Assembly (NCBI RefSeq): GCF_006459125.1
Contig: NZ_CP041070.1
Span: 930,001 to 994,000 of the forward strand
DNA length: 64,000 nucleotides
From: Halarcobacter anaerophilus
Lineage (GTDB): Bacteria > Campylobacterota > Campylobacteria > Campylobacterales > Arcobacteraceae
Reading direction: 5' to 3'
Shown: in pieces, positions 9,680-18,290 of the stretch
Numbering within the stretch: position 1 is the stretch's first letter
Layout: every line of letters begins with the position of its first letter
Notes under the pieces: model-generated
Database searches by the model: none
What the model saw: the letters and a program-made list of their open reading frames with translations, nothing else
Told to the model about the DNA's origin: nothing
Made by a program: the position numbers and the translations under genes

Positions 9680-10942
9680 ATGAGTAAAGATCTAATAAAT
9701 AAGATTCTTATTACATTAGGCTTTATTCTTCTTTACAGGTTACTGGCATATGTGCCGGTGCCTGGAGTAAATATTGATGTAGTAAAAGAATTTTTTGATT
9801 CAAATGCAAATAATGCATTAGGTCTTGTGAATATGTTTAGTGGTAATGCAGTTTCAAGATTGTCAATTATATCACTAGGTATTATGCCTTACATTACAGC
9901 TTCTATTATTATGGAACTTCTAGCAGCAACTTTCCCCGCACTTGGTAAAATGAAAAAAGAGAGAGATGGTATGCAAAAATATATGCAAATCATCAGATAT
10001 GCAACTATCGTAATTACACTTATTCAATCTATAGGTGTTTCTATGGGGCTTAACTCTTTGACAGGTCAAAGCGGACAAGGTGCAATTTCTATTGATATGA
10101 ATACTTTTGTTGCTGTTTCTTCAATCTCTATGTTAACAGGGACTATGTTATTAATGTGGATTGGTGAACAGATTACGCAAAAAGGTATTGGTAACGGTAT
10201 TTCATTAATTATCTTTGCAGGTATCGTTTCTGCAATTCCCGGAGCAATCGGTGGAACTGTAGATTTAGTTAACAACGGGCAAATGAACTTTTTAACAGTT
10301 ATTGCAATATTGGTAATTGTTCTTGCAACAGTAGGAGCTATTATTTATGTTGAATTAGGTGAAAGAAGAGTTCCTGTTTCATACTCAAGAAAAGTTATGA
10401 TGCAAAATCAAAACAAAAGAGTAATGAACTATATTCCTATTAAAGTGAATCTTTCAGGTGTTATCCCTGCAATTTTTGCATCGGCAATTTTAATGTTCCC
10501 TGCTACAGTGTTGCAAGGTAGTCAAAATAAAATCTTACTTGCAGTTGCAGACTTTTTAAGTCCGACATCATATATGTTTAATGTTTTGATGTTTTTATTC
10601 GTAGTTTTCTTTGCATTCTTCTATGCATCAATTACTTTTAATGCAAAAGATATTTCAGAAAACTTAAAAAAACAAGGTGGTTTTATTCCAGGTGTACGAC
10701 CAGGAACATCTACTGCAAACTTTTTAAATGATGTAGCAAGTAAACTAACTCTATGGGGTGCTGTCTATTTAGGACTTATTTCTACTGTGCCTTGGCTTTT
10801 AGTAAAAGCTATGGGAGTACCTTTTTATTTTGGAGGTGTTGCAGTATTAATCGTTGTTCAAGTTGCTATTGATACAATGAGAAAAATAGAGGCGCAACAA
10901 TATATGAACAAATATCAGACACTAAGTGCCGTGGGACTTTAA
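9680..10942 (+). CDS. secY: Protein translocase subunit SecY
   Basis: Central channel of the Sec translocon in the inner membrane, working with SecE, SecG, SecA and the ribosome. The 420-residue protein has about ten hydrophobic segments. Conserved marks include LAYVPVPGVN near the start, RRVPVSYSRK in the cytoplasmic loop, and GGFIPGVRPG near residues 338-347. It lies at its usual place after rplO, two bases downstream, and is followed by map. Confidence 0.98.
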   Translation: MSKDLINKILITLGFILLYRLLAYVPVPGVNIDVVKEFFDSNANNALGLVNMFSGNAVSRLSIISLGIMPYITASIIMELLAATFPALGKMKKERDGMQKYMQIIRYATIVITLIQSIGVSMGLNSLTGQSGQGAISIDMNTFVAVSSISMLTGTMLLMWIGEQITQKGIGNGISLIIFAGIVSAIPGAIGGTVDLVNNGQMNFLTVIAILVIVLATVGAIIYVELGERRVPVSYSRKVMMQNQNKRVMNYIPIKVNLSGVIPAIFASAILMFPATVLQGSQNKILLAVADFLSPTSYMFNVLMFLFVVFFAFFYASITFNAKDISENLKKQGGFIPGVRPGTSTANFLNDVASKLTLWGAVYLGLISTVPWLLVKAMGVPFYFGGVAVLIVVQVAIDTMRKIEAQQYMNKYQTLSAVGL

Positions 10943-10944
10943 TT

Positions 10945-11709
10945 ATGGCAATTCCTTTAAGAAAACCAAATGAAATAGAAAAACTTCGAACTGCATCTGT
11001 TGCAGTTGCGAAGACCTTAAAATATCTAGAAAAAAATGTAAAAGCAGGTATGACTTTAAAAGAAGTTAATGCAATGGGTGAGGCTTTTATTGAAAGCCTT
11101 GGAGCAAGACCTGCTTTTAAAGGACTTTATGGATTTCCAGCAGGTGTTTGTACTTCTTTAAACGAAGTTATTATTCACGGAATTCCTGATGATAAAGTTT
11201 TAAAAGAGGGTGATATTTTAGGACTTGATATTGGAACTGAAATTGATGGTTGGTACGGTGATGCAGCCGTTACTATGCCTATTGGTAAAATATCTAAAGA
11301 GGATGAAGACTTAATTGCGTGCGCTAAAGATTCGTTATATTATGGAATCAGTTTAATTAAAGAGGGTGTTCGATTTAAAGAGATATCTAAAGCGATTGAA
11401 GACTTTATTGTTGATAGAGGATATCAGCCTTTAATTAAATTTTGTGGTCATGGTATAGGAAAAAAACCTCATGGTGAACCTGAAATTCCTAACTATTTAG
11501 AATCAGGGAGTCCAAAATCCGGACCAAAAATTAAAAATGGCATGGTTTTTTGTATTGAACCTATGATTTGTCAAAAGGAAAGAGAACCAGTTATTTTAGA
11601 AAATGATTGGGATGTAGTATCTGCTGATGGACTAAGAGGAAGTCATTATGAGCATACAGTTGCTGTTATTGATGGAAAAGCAGTTATTTTAAGTCAAGTA
11701 GAAGAATAA
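10945..11709 (+). CDS. map: Methionine aminopeptidase, type I
   Basis: Removes the initiator Met from new proteins when residue 2 is small (Gly, Ala, Ser, Pro, Cys and others). The five metal ligands of the pita-bread fold are visible: Asp95, Asp106, His169, Glu205 and Glu236. His79 (IIHGIPD) corresponds to the conserved substrate-side His. The length of 254 is normal. It is co-transcribed between secY and infA, as in other Campylobacterota. Confidence 0.98.
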   Translation: MAIPLRKPNEIEKLRTASVAVAKTLKYLEKNVKAGMTLKEVNAMGEAFIESLGARPAFKGLYGFPAGVCTSLNEVIIHGIPDDKVLKEGDILGLDIGTEIDGWYGDAAVTMPIGKISKEDEDLIACAKDSLYYGISLIKEGVRFKEISKAIEDFIVDRGYQPLIKFCGHGIGKKPHGEPEIPNYLESGSPKSGPKIKNGMVFCIEPMICQKEREPVILENDWDVVSADGLRGSHYEHTVAVIDGKAVILSQVEE

Positions 11710-11727
11710 ATCATAGGAGAAAAGTAA

Positions 11728-11946
11728 GTGGCAAAAGATGATGTTATAGTAATTGACGGTAAAGTTATTGAAGCTTTGCCAAATGCTATGTTTAGAGTTG
11801 AGTTGGATAATGGTCATGTTGTTTTATGTCATATCTCAGGAAAAATGAGAATGCACTATATAAAAATATTACCCGGAGATAAAGTAAAAGTTGAAATTAC
11901 TCCTTATTCGTTGGATAAGGGAAGAATTACTCACCGGTATAAATAG
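11728..11946 (+). CDS. infA: Translation initiation factor IF-1
   Basis: Small OB-fold factor that occupies the 30S A site during initiation. It has 72 residues with the conserved pattern [19 protein letters not shown]. The start is GTG 11728, behind an AGGAGA ribosome binding site. It is the last gene of the operon. The rpmJ-rpsM-rpsK-rpsD-rpoA-rplQ group that often follows is not here. Confidence 0.98.
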   Translation: MAKDDVIVIDGKVIEALPNAMFRVELDNGHVVLCHISGKMRMHYIKILPGDKVKVEITPYSLDKGRITHRYK

Positions 11947-11954
11947 ATATAGGT

Positions 11955-11990
11955 AAAAAGGGGTTATATTAAGCATATTATCCCTTTTTA
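11955..11990 (+). terminator. Terminator of the ribosomal operon
   Basis: An imperfect inverted repeat joins AAAAAGGG at about 11955 with CCCTTTTT at about 11982, extended inward by TATA-type pairs, and ends in a T-rich tract. It begins 9 bases after the infA stop and is the natural 3' end of the S10/spc transcript. Confidence 0.65.
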
Positions 11991-12030
11991 TATTGTATAG
12001 TTATACTAAAAGTTAAGAGAGTATGACTAT

Positions 12031-13278
12031 ATGAAAGAAATTAATGAACTAACAAAACTTACTTTAAAATCCCTTTCAGAAAAAAATTTAGATGCAACTC
12101 CCGAAAATTATGAAAAAGAGTTTTTCTCTCTAGCCCAGAAAAAAAATTTTGTAAACGATGAGATAAATGAACTTCAGTCAGTATTAACAAATCTTTCAAA
12201 AAACGATAAAAAAAATTTAAATTCAATTACATATAAAGAGATAACAAAAATACTTTCAAAGAGAGTAAAAGACGAAGATTTAAAACACTTTTTAAAACAT
12301 TTAGCATATTTTATGATCCCTTCCTTATCTTCAGAGATAAAAACAGATATAAATAACGTATGTACCGATATTTCAAAAAGCCCTAACACTTTGATTGATG
12401 TTGATACGATAAGAAGATTAAGAAGAGTGACTACAACAAGAGTTAATGACGATAAAAGAATATTTAACGAAAAAAACAATGATGTAAAAAAATTAATCAG
12501 TTTTTTATCGGAATTTTTAAAAAAAAGAGTAGATGAAAATAGAATAACAGTAGATGAAATATCAAATATCAGAGAAGAGATAAAATCTTTGGAACTCTCC
12601 GAATCTTCGGATAAACAAGTTAGTAAACTTTATAAAAAACTTACAAAATTAGTAGATAGATTTACTTTAGTTGTTGATAAAAATAGTGAAAATATCGCAA
12701 ATTCTCAAGATATGAGTGATAAACTTTATGCTCAAATCGAAAAATTAAAACATAACCTTACAAAAGCGGAAGAAGAAAAATCAATAGATTTCTTGACAAA
12801 AGTTCTAACTAGGCGTGCATACAGTTTGGAAGTTGAAAAAATAGAAAAAGAGTATAAAGCCTTTGGTTCTAATTATGCAATAGTATTTTTGGATATAGAT
12901 CATTTTAAAGAGGTAAATGATACCTATGGTCATATTTGCGGTGATTCCGTTTTGGCAACCTTTGGATCAATTCTCAAAAAATTGACAAGAAATGAAGATA
13001 TTATATCAAGATACGGCGGTGAAGAGTTTGTTTGTCTAATTCATTATAACAATATTTTAGATATAAGAAATTATGTAAACAGAGTAAAAAATATTGTAGG
13101 TAACAATAAATTTGTTTTTAATGATATAAAATTAAATATAAACTTTTCAGCAGGTGTAGCTTTAAGAGAAAACTACTCCTCTTATGAAAATATGATAAAA
13201 GAAGCAGATATTCTACTTTATGAAGCAAAAAGTTCGGGGCGCGGTAAAATAATTTTTGATAATAGAGAAATATTATAA
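12031..13278 (+). CDS. Diguanylate cyclase (GGDEF domain)
   Basis: Predicted to make cyclic di-GMP from two GTP. The C-terminal ~165 residues are a GGDEF domain. The active site reads RYGGEEF, the metal-binding DIDHFKEVNDTYGH is intact, and RNED directly upstream is an RxxD inhibitory site, so product feedback is expected. The N-terminal ~245 residues are Lys/Glu-rich and helical, without membrane segments or a recognised sensor domain, so the protein is probably cytosolic. It has its own -10-like TATACT at 12002-12007. It is not linked to the HD-GYP module at 38812. Confidence 0.93.
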   Translation: MKEINELTKLTLKSLSEKNLDATPENYEKEFFSLAQKKNFVNDEINELQSVLTNLSKNDKKNLNSITYKEITKILSKRVKDEDLKHFLKHLAYFMIPSLSSEIKTDINNVCTDISKSPNTLIDVDTIRRLRRVTTTRVNDDKRIFNEKNNDVKKLISFLSEFLKKRVDENRITVDEISNIREEIKSLELSESSDKQVSKLYKKLTKLVDRFTLVVDKNSENIANSQDMSDKLYAQIEKLKHNLTKAEEEKSIDFLTKVLTRRAYSLEVEKIEKEYKAFGSNYAIVFLDIDHFKEVNDTYGHICGDSVLATFGSILKKLTRNEDIISRYGGEEFVCLIHYNNILDIRNYVNRVKNIVGNNKFVFNDIKLNINFSAGVALRENYSSYENMIKEADILLYEAKSSGRGKIIFDNREIL

Positions 13279-13359
13279 AGTGAAAATATACATATGAAGC
13301 TTAAAATCAGTCCTCACGCATTTAAAAAGAAACCGATAATAAGCCTCATAAATATATTT

Positions 13360-13569
13360 TTATAATACTTTTTTTGTCAAATCTATCTCTTCTTCAATAT
13401 ACTTTTTTTGTTCAATCATAAAATTTAAGTGATTTTTCAAAATCTCCTTATCTCTATATGAATCTATTATAAATTCATAAAGTTTCGGTCTGTTTTTTTT
13501 CCAATTATGCAAGGTGGTTTTATTTACTTCTAAATCCTTTTCTAATTTTCTAAAACTTGGAATACTCAT
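13360..13569 (-). CDS. Small HTH DNA-binding protein
   Basis: A 69-residue protein with a helix-turn-helix at residues ~5-30 (FRKLEKDLEVNKTTLHNWKK), followed by a charged helix. ATG 13569 has a strong AAGGAG ribosome binding site. This looks like the short phage-type or putative regulators found in Campylobacterota genomes. The upstream DNA carries three TTGTACAA-like sites shared with the divergent UDG gene, so it may regulate itself and its neighbour (inference). Confidence 0.7.
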   Translation of the reverse strand: MSIPSFRKLEKDLEVNKTTLHNWKKNRPKLYEFIIDSYRDKEILKNHLNFMIEQKKYIEEEIDLTKKVL

Positions 13570-13606
13570 TATTCTCCTTTAAATATGAAAAATATTGTAA
13601 CAATTA

Positions 13607-13686
13607 TTTGTACAAAAGTCAATAATTAATAATATAATGTACAAATAAATGGAACAAATTATTACAAAAGAAGTTTTTTTGTACAA
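13607..13686. promoter_or_regulatory. Cluster of three TTGTACAA-type sites
   Basis: TTTGTACAAA at 13607-13616 is a perfect 10-bp palindrome. ATGTACAAAT at 13638-13647 is a near copy, and TTGTACAA recurs at 13679-13686, just before the UDG start. The spacing is about 31 and 40 bases (roughly 3 and 4 helical turns). All three lie between the divergent HTH gene and the UDG gene. They are candidate operators, with the HTH protein as the simplest candidate ligand. Confidence 0.5.
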
Positions 13687-13692
13687 TTTCAC

Positions 13693-14358
13693 ATGACAAA
13701 AGCAGTTAAAAAAAGAGTTTTATATCATTTAAATTTTTTAAAATCTATAGGTTATGATTATCACGAAATTATTGAAATCAGCAATAAAGAAGTAAATTCA
13801 GATTCTTTACCCAATGATTTAAAAGAGTTGAAATCATTAGTAGAAAACTGTTATTTATGTGAATTATCAAAATCGAGAAAAAATGCACTTTTTGGAGAAG
13901 GAAATCCAAATGCGACTTTAATGTTTATAAGTGATGAACCAAGTGCTATAGAAGATGAATCAAAAAGTCATTTTGCAGGTAAAAGCGGGGAACAACTAAC
14001 AAAAATGATAGAAAATGTTTTACCTTTGAAAAAAGAGGATGTTTATATCACAAGTCTGGTAAAATGCAAAAGTGCAAACGGAATGAATAGTTCTCACTTT
14101 AGTAGCTGCAGTTCATATCTGTTTAAAGAAATTGAACTTGTAAATCCTAAATTAATTGTTACTTTAGGAGAAAAAGCTTATGAATATTTGTGTCCTGATA
14201 TGGATAAATACAACCAAATAAGAGGACAAATAATTAAGTATAAAAATTATAGTGTTTTGCCGACTTTTAGCGTAAGTTTTTTACTTAGAAATCCTTCTTT
14301 TAAAAGAGAAGCTTTTCATGATATGTTGAAAATAAAATCTATTTTGGAGTCAAATTGA
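13693..14358 (+). CDS. Uracil-DNA glycosylase family 4-like protein with altered active site
   Basis: Resembles [4Fe-4S] family-4 uracil-DNA glycosylases, which remove uracil from DNA. The four cluster Cys are kept (Cys53, Cys56, Cys125, Cys139), as are FGEGNP, the GLVKC-like strand and IRGQ. Both catalytic motifs deviate. The GEAPG region reads SDEPSAIED, and the motif normally containing HP (YHPxxLL) reads TFSVSFLL, so the His is Ser193. Activity may therefore be lost or changed. An N-terminal extension of ~50 residues precedes the core. It is followed by an overlapping lipoprotein gene. The family call is firm; the function is uncertain. Confidence 0.82.
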   Translation: MTKAVKKRVLYHLNFLKSIGYDYHEIIEISNKEVNSDSLPNDLKELKSLVENCYLCELSKSRKNALFGEGNPNATLMFISDEPSAIEDESKSHFAGKSGEQLTKMIENVLPLKKEDVYITSLVKCKSANGMNSSHFSSCSSYLFKEIELVNPKLIVTLGEKAYEYLCPDMDKYNQIRGQIIKYKNYSVLPTFSVSFLLRNPSFKREAFHDMLKIKSILESN

Positions 14359-15458
14359 AAAATTTAATATTAATAATTACAGCATGTTTTATGCTGATAG
14401 GTTGTGCAACGAAAAAAGATTATACTCTTCCTAAATCTACCGTTGAAAAAGAGAAAAGAGCAGAAGAGTTTAAAAAACCACAAGATACACTATTTGAAGA
14501 TAATATCGTTGAAGAGCCGGTTATAGAAAATGAAGAGGAACTAAATAAAATTGCTATTATTTATCCTTCGGCAAAAGTGGGAAGATATGCAAAATCTACA
14601 ATAAGTACAATAAGTGCTTATCTGATTTATACGGATTCTCCTTTTCATTTAGAAGCTTTTGATTCTTATGATGAAAATCCCGATAATATTTTAAGAGAGT
14701 TAGAATTATTAAAAGAAAAAGGTTTTACCAAAGTTATAGCAATGTTTACTCAAATAGGTTTTAATACTCTAAATTCGTTAAATAACTTTGAAAATATAAA
14801 ATTTTATTTTCCTTTGATAAACAAAGAAGAAGTTACGACTTTTAACGATAATTTTATTTTCGGCGGAATCTCTTATAAAAAGCAGTTAGAACTTTTGCAA
14901 ACCTTGTCAAGTAATAAAAATACTATGTTTTACGTTAAATCGTATTTAGGAAATAAATTAAGAGATATCTATAAACAGACTTTTGTGAATTCAGGAGTTA
15001 TAAAAGAGATAGCAAGAACAAACAACAGATATAAATATATTATGAAAGATAATAGAATATTAGGAAGTACCATTATCCTAAATACGCCTATTGTAAAATC
15101 TTCTATTATACTTTCTCAAATAACTGCTTTTGAGGTTGAACCTGCAAAAGTGTTATCTACTCAGTTAAATTATAATCCTTTGTTAGTAAAACTTACGCAA
15201 GAAAAAGATAGAGAAAATTTTTATGTTGTTAGTTCTATTGAAGATGTGAACAGTTTTATAGAAGATTATACAAAATTATTAGGTTCCGACATAGCTTATG
15301 AGTGGGTTGATTATTCTGCGTTAGTTGGAGCAAATTATTTGATAAATGAAAATAGTTTGGAGTTGATTAAAACAGGAATTTTTGAAAATCAGGCAGATTA
15401 TAAACAGACTTTATATAAAAGTACTTCTTACGGATTTGAGAAGGTTCTTCAAAATTAA
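14355..15458 (+). CDS. Lipoprotein with possible periplasmic-binding-type fold
   Basis: The start is TTG 14355, overlapping the UDG stop by 4 bases. A signal peptide ending in the lipobox MLIGC marks a lipoprotein (mature Cys near residue 17). An acidic, low-complexity linker (residues ~20-65) leads to an alternating alpha/beta region that begins KIAIIYPSAKVGRYAK. The pattern of secondary structure recalls LpoA-type (LppC) or type 1 periplasmic-binding proteins, but the similarity is weak. It could assist a membrane or cell-wall enzyme; this is not established by the sequence. Confidence 0.7.
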   Translation: MKNLILIITACFMLIGCATKKDYTLPKSTVEKEKRAEEFKKPQDTLFEDNIVEEPVIENEEELNKIAIIYPSAKVGRYAKSTISTISAYLIYTDSPFHLEAFDSYDENPDNILRELELLKEKGFTKVIAMFTQIGFNTLNSLNNFENIKFYFPLINKEEVTTFNDNFIFGGISYKKQLELLQTLSSNKNTMFYVKSYLGNKLRDIYKQTFVNSGVIKEIARTNNRYKYIMKDNRILGSTIILNTPIVKSSIILSQITAFEVEPAKVLSTQLNYNPLLVKLTQEKDRENFYVVSSIEDVNSFIEDYTKLLGSDIAYEWVDYSALVGANYLINENSLELIKTGIFENQADYKQTLYKSTSYGFEKVLQN

Positions 15459-15470
15459 GTCATAATTGGA

Positions 15471-15476
15471 TATAAT
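15471..15476 (+). promoter_or_regulatory. Probable -10 box of aspS
   Basis: TATAAT, preceded by TTGGA, lies 40 bases before the TTG start of aspS in the short gap after the lipoprotein gene. It gives aspS its own promoter. Confidence 0.5.
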
Positions 15477-15516
15477 CGCAGGATTTTAACTAAAGAAATA
15501 AAAGATGGAGTAAGAA

Positions 15517-17280
15517 TTGAGAACGCATTATTGTACTGAAGTAACAGAAAAAAACATTGGTGAAATAGTAACTGTTGCAGGATGGGTGAACAGTAGAAGA
15601 GACCATGGTGGAATAGTTTTTATTGATTTAAGAGATAGAGGAGGGTTAGTTCAATTAGTTTGCGACCCTGCTGATAATAAAGAGTCTTGGGAAGTAGCCG
15701 ACGGCGTAAGAGACGAATATGTACTAATTGCTAAAGGTAAAGTAAGAGCAAGAGGAGAAGGATTAGAAAATCCAAATCTTATCACAGGTAAAATTGAAAT
15801 TGTAGTTGAAGAGCTAATTATTGAAAACAAATCAAAACCTATGCCTTTTGAATTAGGTGATGAAAAAGTAAATGAAGAGATCAGACTAAAAAACAGATTT
15901 CTAGAACTTAGAACAAAAAGATCACATGACATATTCAAATTAAGAAGTACGGCAAATATAGCTGCAAGAAACTGCCTAAACGAAATGGGCTTTTTAGATG
16001 TTGAAACACCGATTTTAACAAAATCGACTCCGGAAGGTGCAAGAGATTATCTTGTTCCAAGTAGAGTCCATCCGGGTGAATTTTATGCCTTACCTCAATC
16101 TCCACAACTTTTTAAACAACTTCTTATGGTTTCAGGATTTGATAAATATTTCCAAATTGCAAAATGTTTTAGAGATGAAGATTTAAGAGCGGATAGACAA
16201 CCTGAATTTACTCAAATTGATGTTGAAATGAGTTTTTGTACTCAAGAAGATGTTATAAAAGTTGCGGAAAAACTTATTCACGATATCTTTAAAGCTTGCG
16301 GAAAAGATGTCCCTGAAACTTTCCCTAGAATGACATATAAAGAAGCTATGGAAAAATACGGTTCAGACAAACCTGATTTAAGATTTGATATGCCTATGGT
16401 TGACGTAATTGATATTTTCGCCAATTCAACAAATGAAATCTTCTCTTCAATCGCAAAAGATAAGAAAAACAATAGAATCAAAGCTTTAAGATGTCCAAAC
16501 GGAGATAATATCTTCTCTAAAAGACAGATGAAAGGTTTTGAAGATTACGTAAGAAAATTCGGGGCAAAAGGTCTTGGATATTTCCAAATGAAAGAAGATG
16601 GATTAAAAGGTCCTTTAACAAAATTCTTTAGTGAAGAAGATTTAGCACAAATTATCAAAGTTACAGAACTTGAAGTCGGAGACGTAGTATTCTTTGGAGC
16701 AGGAGATAAAAAAGTAGTTTGGGATTATATGGGAAGATTTAGATTATATTTAGCTTCTCAAATGGATATTATTCCAGAAGATACATATGAATTTTTATGG
16801 GTTGTTGATTTCCCTATGTTTGAAGTTGAAGAGGGAAGAACAAAAGCTCTACACCATCCGTTTACTATGCCTAATTTGGAAAAATGTGATTTAGATAATA
16901 TCGAAGATATTGAAGATATAGAATCAATTGCTTATGATATTGTACTAAACGGAACCGAACTTGGAGGAGGAAGTATAAGAATCCATAAAGAAGAAATTCA
17001 ATCAAAAGTATTTAACCTTATGGGAATTTCGCAAGAAGAAGCAAATGAAAAATTCGGTTTCTTACTTGAAGCTTTAAAATACGGTGCTCCAAGTCATGGA
17101 GGATTTGCAATGGGATTTGATAGATTGATTATGCTTTTAGCAAAAACAGATTCTATTAGAGACGTAATTGCTTTCCCTAAAACTCAAAGAGCTCAATGTC
17201 TTCTTACAGATGCTCCTTCTGCAGTTGATAATGAACAATTAAAAGAGTTAAGTCTTAGAATTAGAAAAACTGAGGCTTAA
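15517..17280 (+). CDS. aspS: Aspartate--tRNA ligase
   Basis: Class II aminoacyl-tRNA synthetase charging tRNA-Asp. The N-terminal OB anticodon-binding domain ([19 protein letters not shown]) is followed by the catalytic core with motif 2 ([19 protein letters not shown]) and motif 3 ([13 protein letters not shown]). The bacterial GAD insertion lies between them. The length of 587 is normal. The start is TTG 15517 (MRTHYCTE), behind a GGAG site. In Campylobacterota AspRS is usually non-discriminating and works with GatCAB; that is family knowledge, not shown here. Confidence 0.98.
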   Translation: MRTHYCTEVTEKNIGEIVTVAGWVNSRRDHGGIVFIDLRDRGGLVQLVCDPADNKESWEVADGVRDEYVLIAKGKVRARGEGLENPNLITGKIEIVVEELIIENKSKPMPFELGDEKVNEEIRLKNRFLELRTKRSHDIFKLRSTANIAARNCLNEMGFLDVETPILTKSTPEGARDYLVPSRVHPGEFYALPQSPQLFKQLLMVSGFDKYFQIAKCFRDEDLRADRQPEFTQIDVEMSFCTQEDVIKVAEKLIHDIFKACGKDVPETFPRMTYKEAMEKYGSDKPDLRFDMPMVDVIDIFANSTNEIFSSIAKDKKNNRIKALRCPNGDNIFSKRQMKGFEDYVRKFGAKGLGYFQMKEDGLKGPLTKFFSEEDLAQIIKVTELEVGDVVFFGAGDKKVVWDYMGRFRLYLASQMDIIPEDTYEFLWVVDFPMFEVEEGRTKALHHPFTMPNLEKCDLDNIEDIEDIESIAYDIVLNGTELGGGSIRIHKEEIQSKVFNLMGISQEEANEKFGFLLEALKYGAPSHGGFAMGFDRLIMLLAKTDSIRDVIAFPKTQRAQCLLTDAPSAVDNEQLKELSLRIRKTEA

Positions 17281-17297
17281 TTTCCCAAGGCAATAAT

Positions 17298-18089
17298 ATG
17301 TATAAAATTTTTTTCATATTATTGCTTTTTTCTACTTCTCTTTTCTCTTTTACCTCAGTAACGGTAACTTATCCTATTGAATACTTTTTTTTAAAAAAAA
17401 TCGTAGGCAGTGAAATCTATATAACAACAATTACGGAAAATAAAGAGACCTTTGCATTAGATAGTAAAAATATAAAAAAATTCTCCAACAATAACTACTA
17501 CTTCAATTTTAATCTGCAAGAAGAGGAAAAACTCTCAACTCTTTTAAAAAAAAACGGTTTAATAAAAAGTATAAATATGATAAAAGGTTTACCGACTCTA
17601 AAACTTGCTAACGGAAAGTCTAATCCTTATATCTGGCTAGATCCAATTTTAGCACGGGGTATAGCAAAAAACGTATATATAAATATGATAAAAATAATTC
17701 CTTCTAAGCAAAAGATTTTTGAAAAAAACTATAAAGAGTTTTTAAAAGAATTAGATAAAGTCTATTTAGATATAAAAAAAAGAATTGACAAAAGCGATTT
17801 ATACGGTTTTTTCTCTTTTAACAACCAGCTAGATTATTTTGCAAAAAGATTTAGAATAAATATATACCATAAAGAGGAAAAAATATTAAATATCCAACAA
17901 GCAAAAGAGCTTATTGCTTTTTCTAAAAAAGAGTATATTAAGCATATTCTAATTCCCGAAAACTCGGATTCTAAAGTTGCATATGCTTTTAAAGGCTACA
18001 TAGACGGCAAAGTTGTCGAATATGATATCTATTCACAATACTGGAAAGTCAATTTATATAGAATACTAAGAGGAATTGAAAACTTTTAG
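17298..18089 (+). CDS. ZnuA/TroA-like substrate-binding protein lacking usual metal ligands
   Basis: Exported protein (hydrophobic signal peptide, residues 1-17) with the overall pattern of zinc/manganese cluster A-I binding proteins. The family WLDP motif is at 113-116, and the later GYFAKR-like strand is visible. The ligand positions differ from the family. The DPHxWLDP His is Tyr111 (NPYIWLDP), the first-ligand region reads ENKETF, and the third-ligand region reads FNNQLDYFAKRF, so no His sits in the expected places. There is no adjacent ABC permease or ATPase. It may bind another ligand or none. It follows aspS by 17 bases and is possibly co-transcribed with it. Confidence 0.75.
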   Translation: MYKIFFILLLFSTSLFSFTSVTVTYPIEYFFLKKIVGSEIYITTITENKETFALDSKNIKKFSNNNYYFNFNLQEEEKLSTLLKKNGLIKSINMIKGLPTLKLANGKSNPYIWLDPILARGIAKNVYINMIKIIPSKQKIFEKNYKEFLKELDKVYLDIKKRIDKSDLYGFFSFNNQLDYFAKRFRINIYHKEEKILNIQQAKELIAFSKKEYIKHILIPENSDSKVAYAFKGYIDGKVVEYDIYSQYWKVNLYRILRGIENF

Positions 18090-18210
18090 TAGTTATTTTT
18101 ATATAAACCTATAATCTCCCTTTTCTTTTCTGCTTACTTTTTATGAAAATCTATAATCAAAAGTTAAAAAAATGCCGATTTGTCTAAAAAAATGACATAA
18201 AAATATATAG

Positions 18211-18229
18211 TTGTATAGTATATATACAA
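18211..18229. promoter_or_regulatory. Palindrome upstream of the Cache-CheW gene
   Basis: TTGTATA and TATACAA form a perfect 7-bp inverted repeat around a 5-base spacer, 62 bases before the gene at 18291. This gap (18090-18290) holds no gene. The site could be an operator; its AT-rich content lowers the significance. Confidence 0.35.
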
Positions 18230-18290
18230 AAAAAGAAAAATTATTTTTTCATTTTGTAGTAATATTTCATATTATGAAGGGAGTTTTTAA

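Noticed and set aside
13294-13365. 24-codon frame (MKLKISPHAF...) between the GGDEF and HTH genes
   Set aside because: Too short, no good ribosome binding site, and it runs into the end of the opposite gene; no support for translation.
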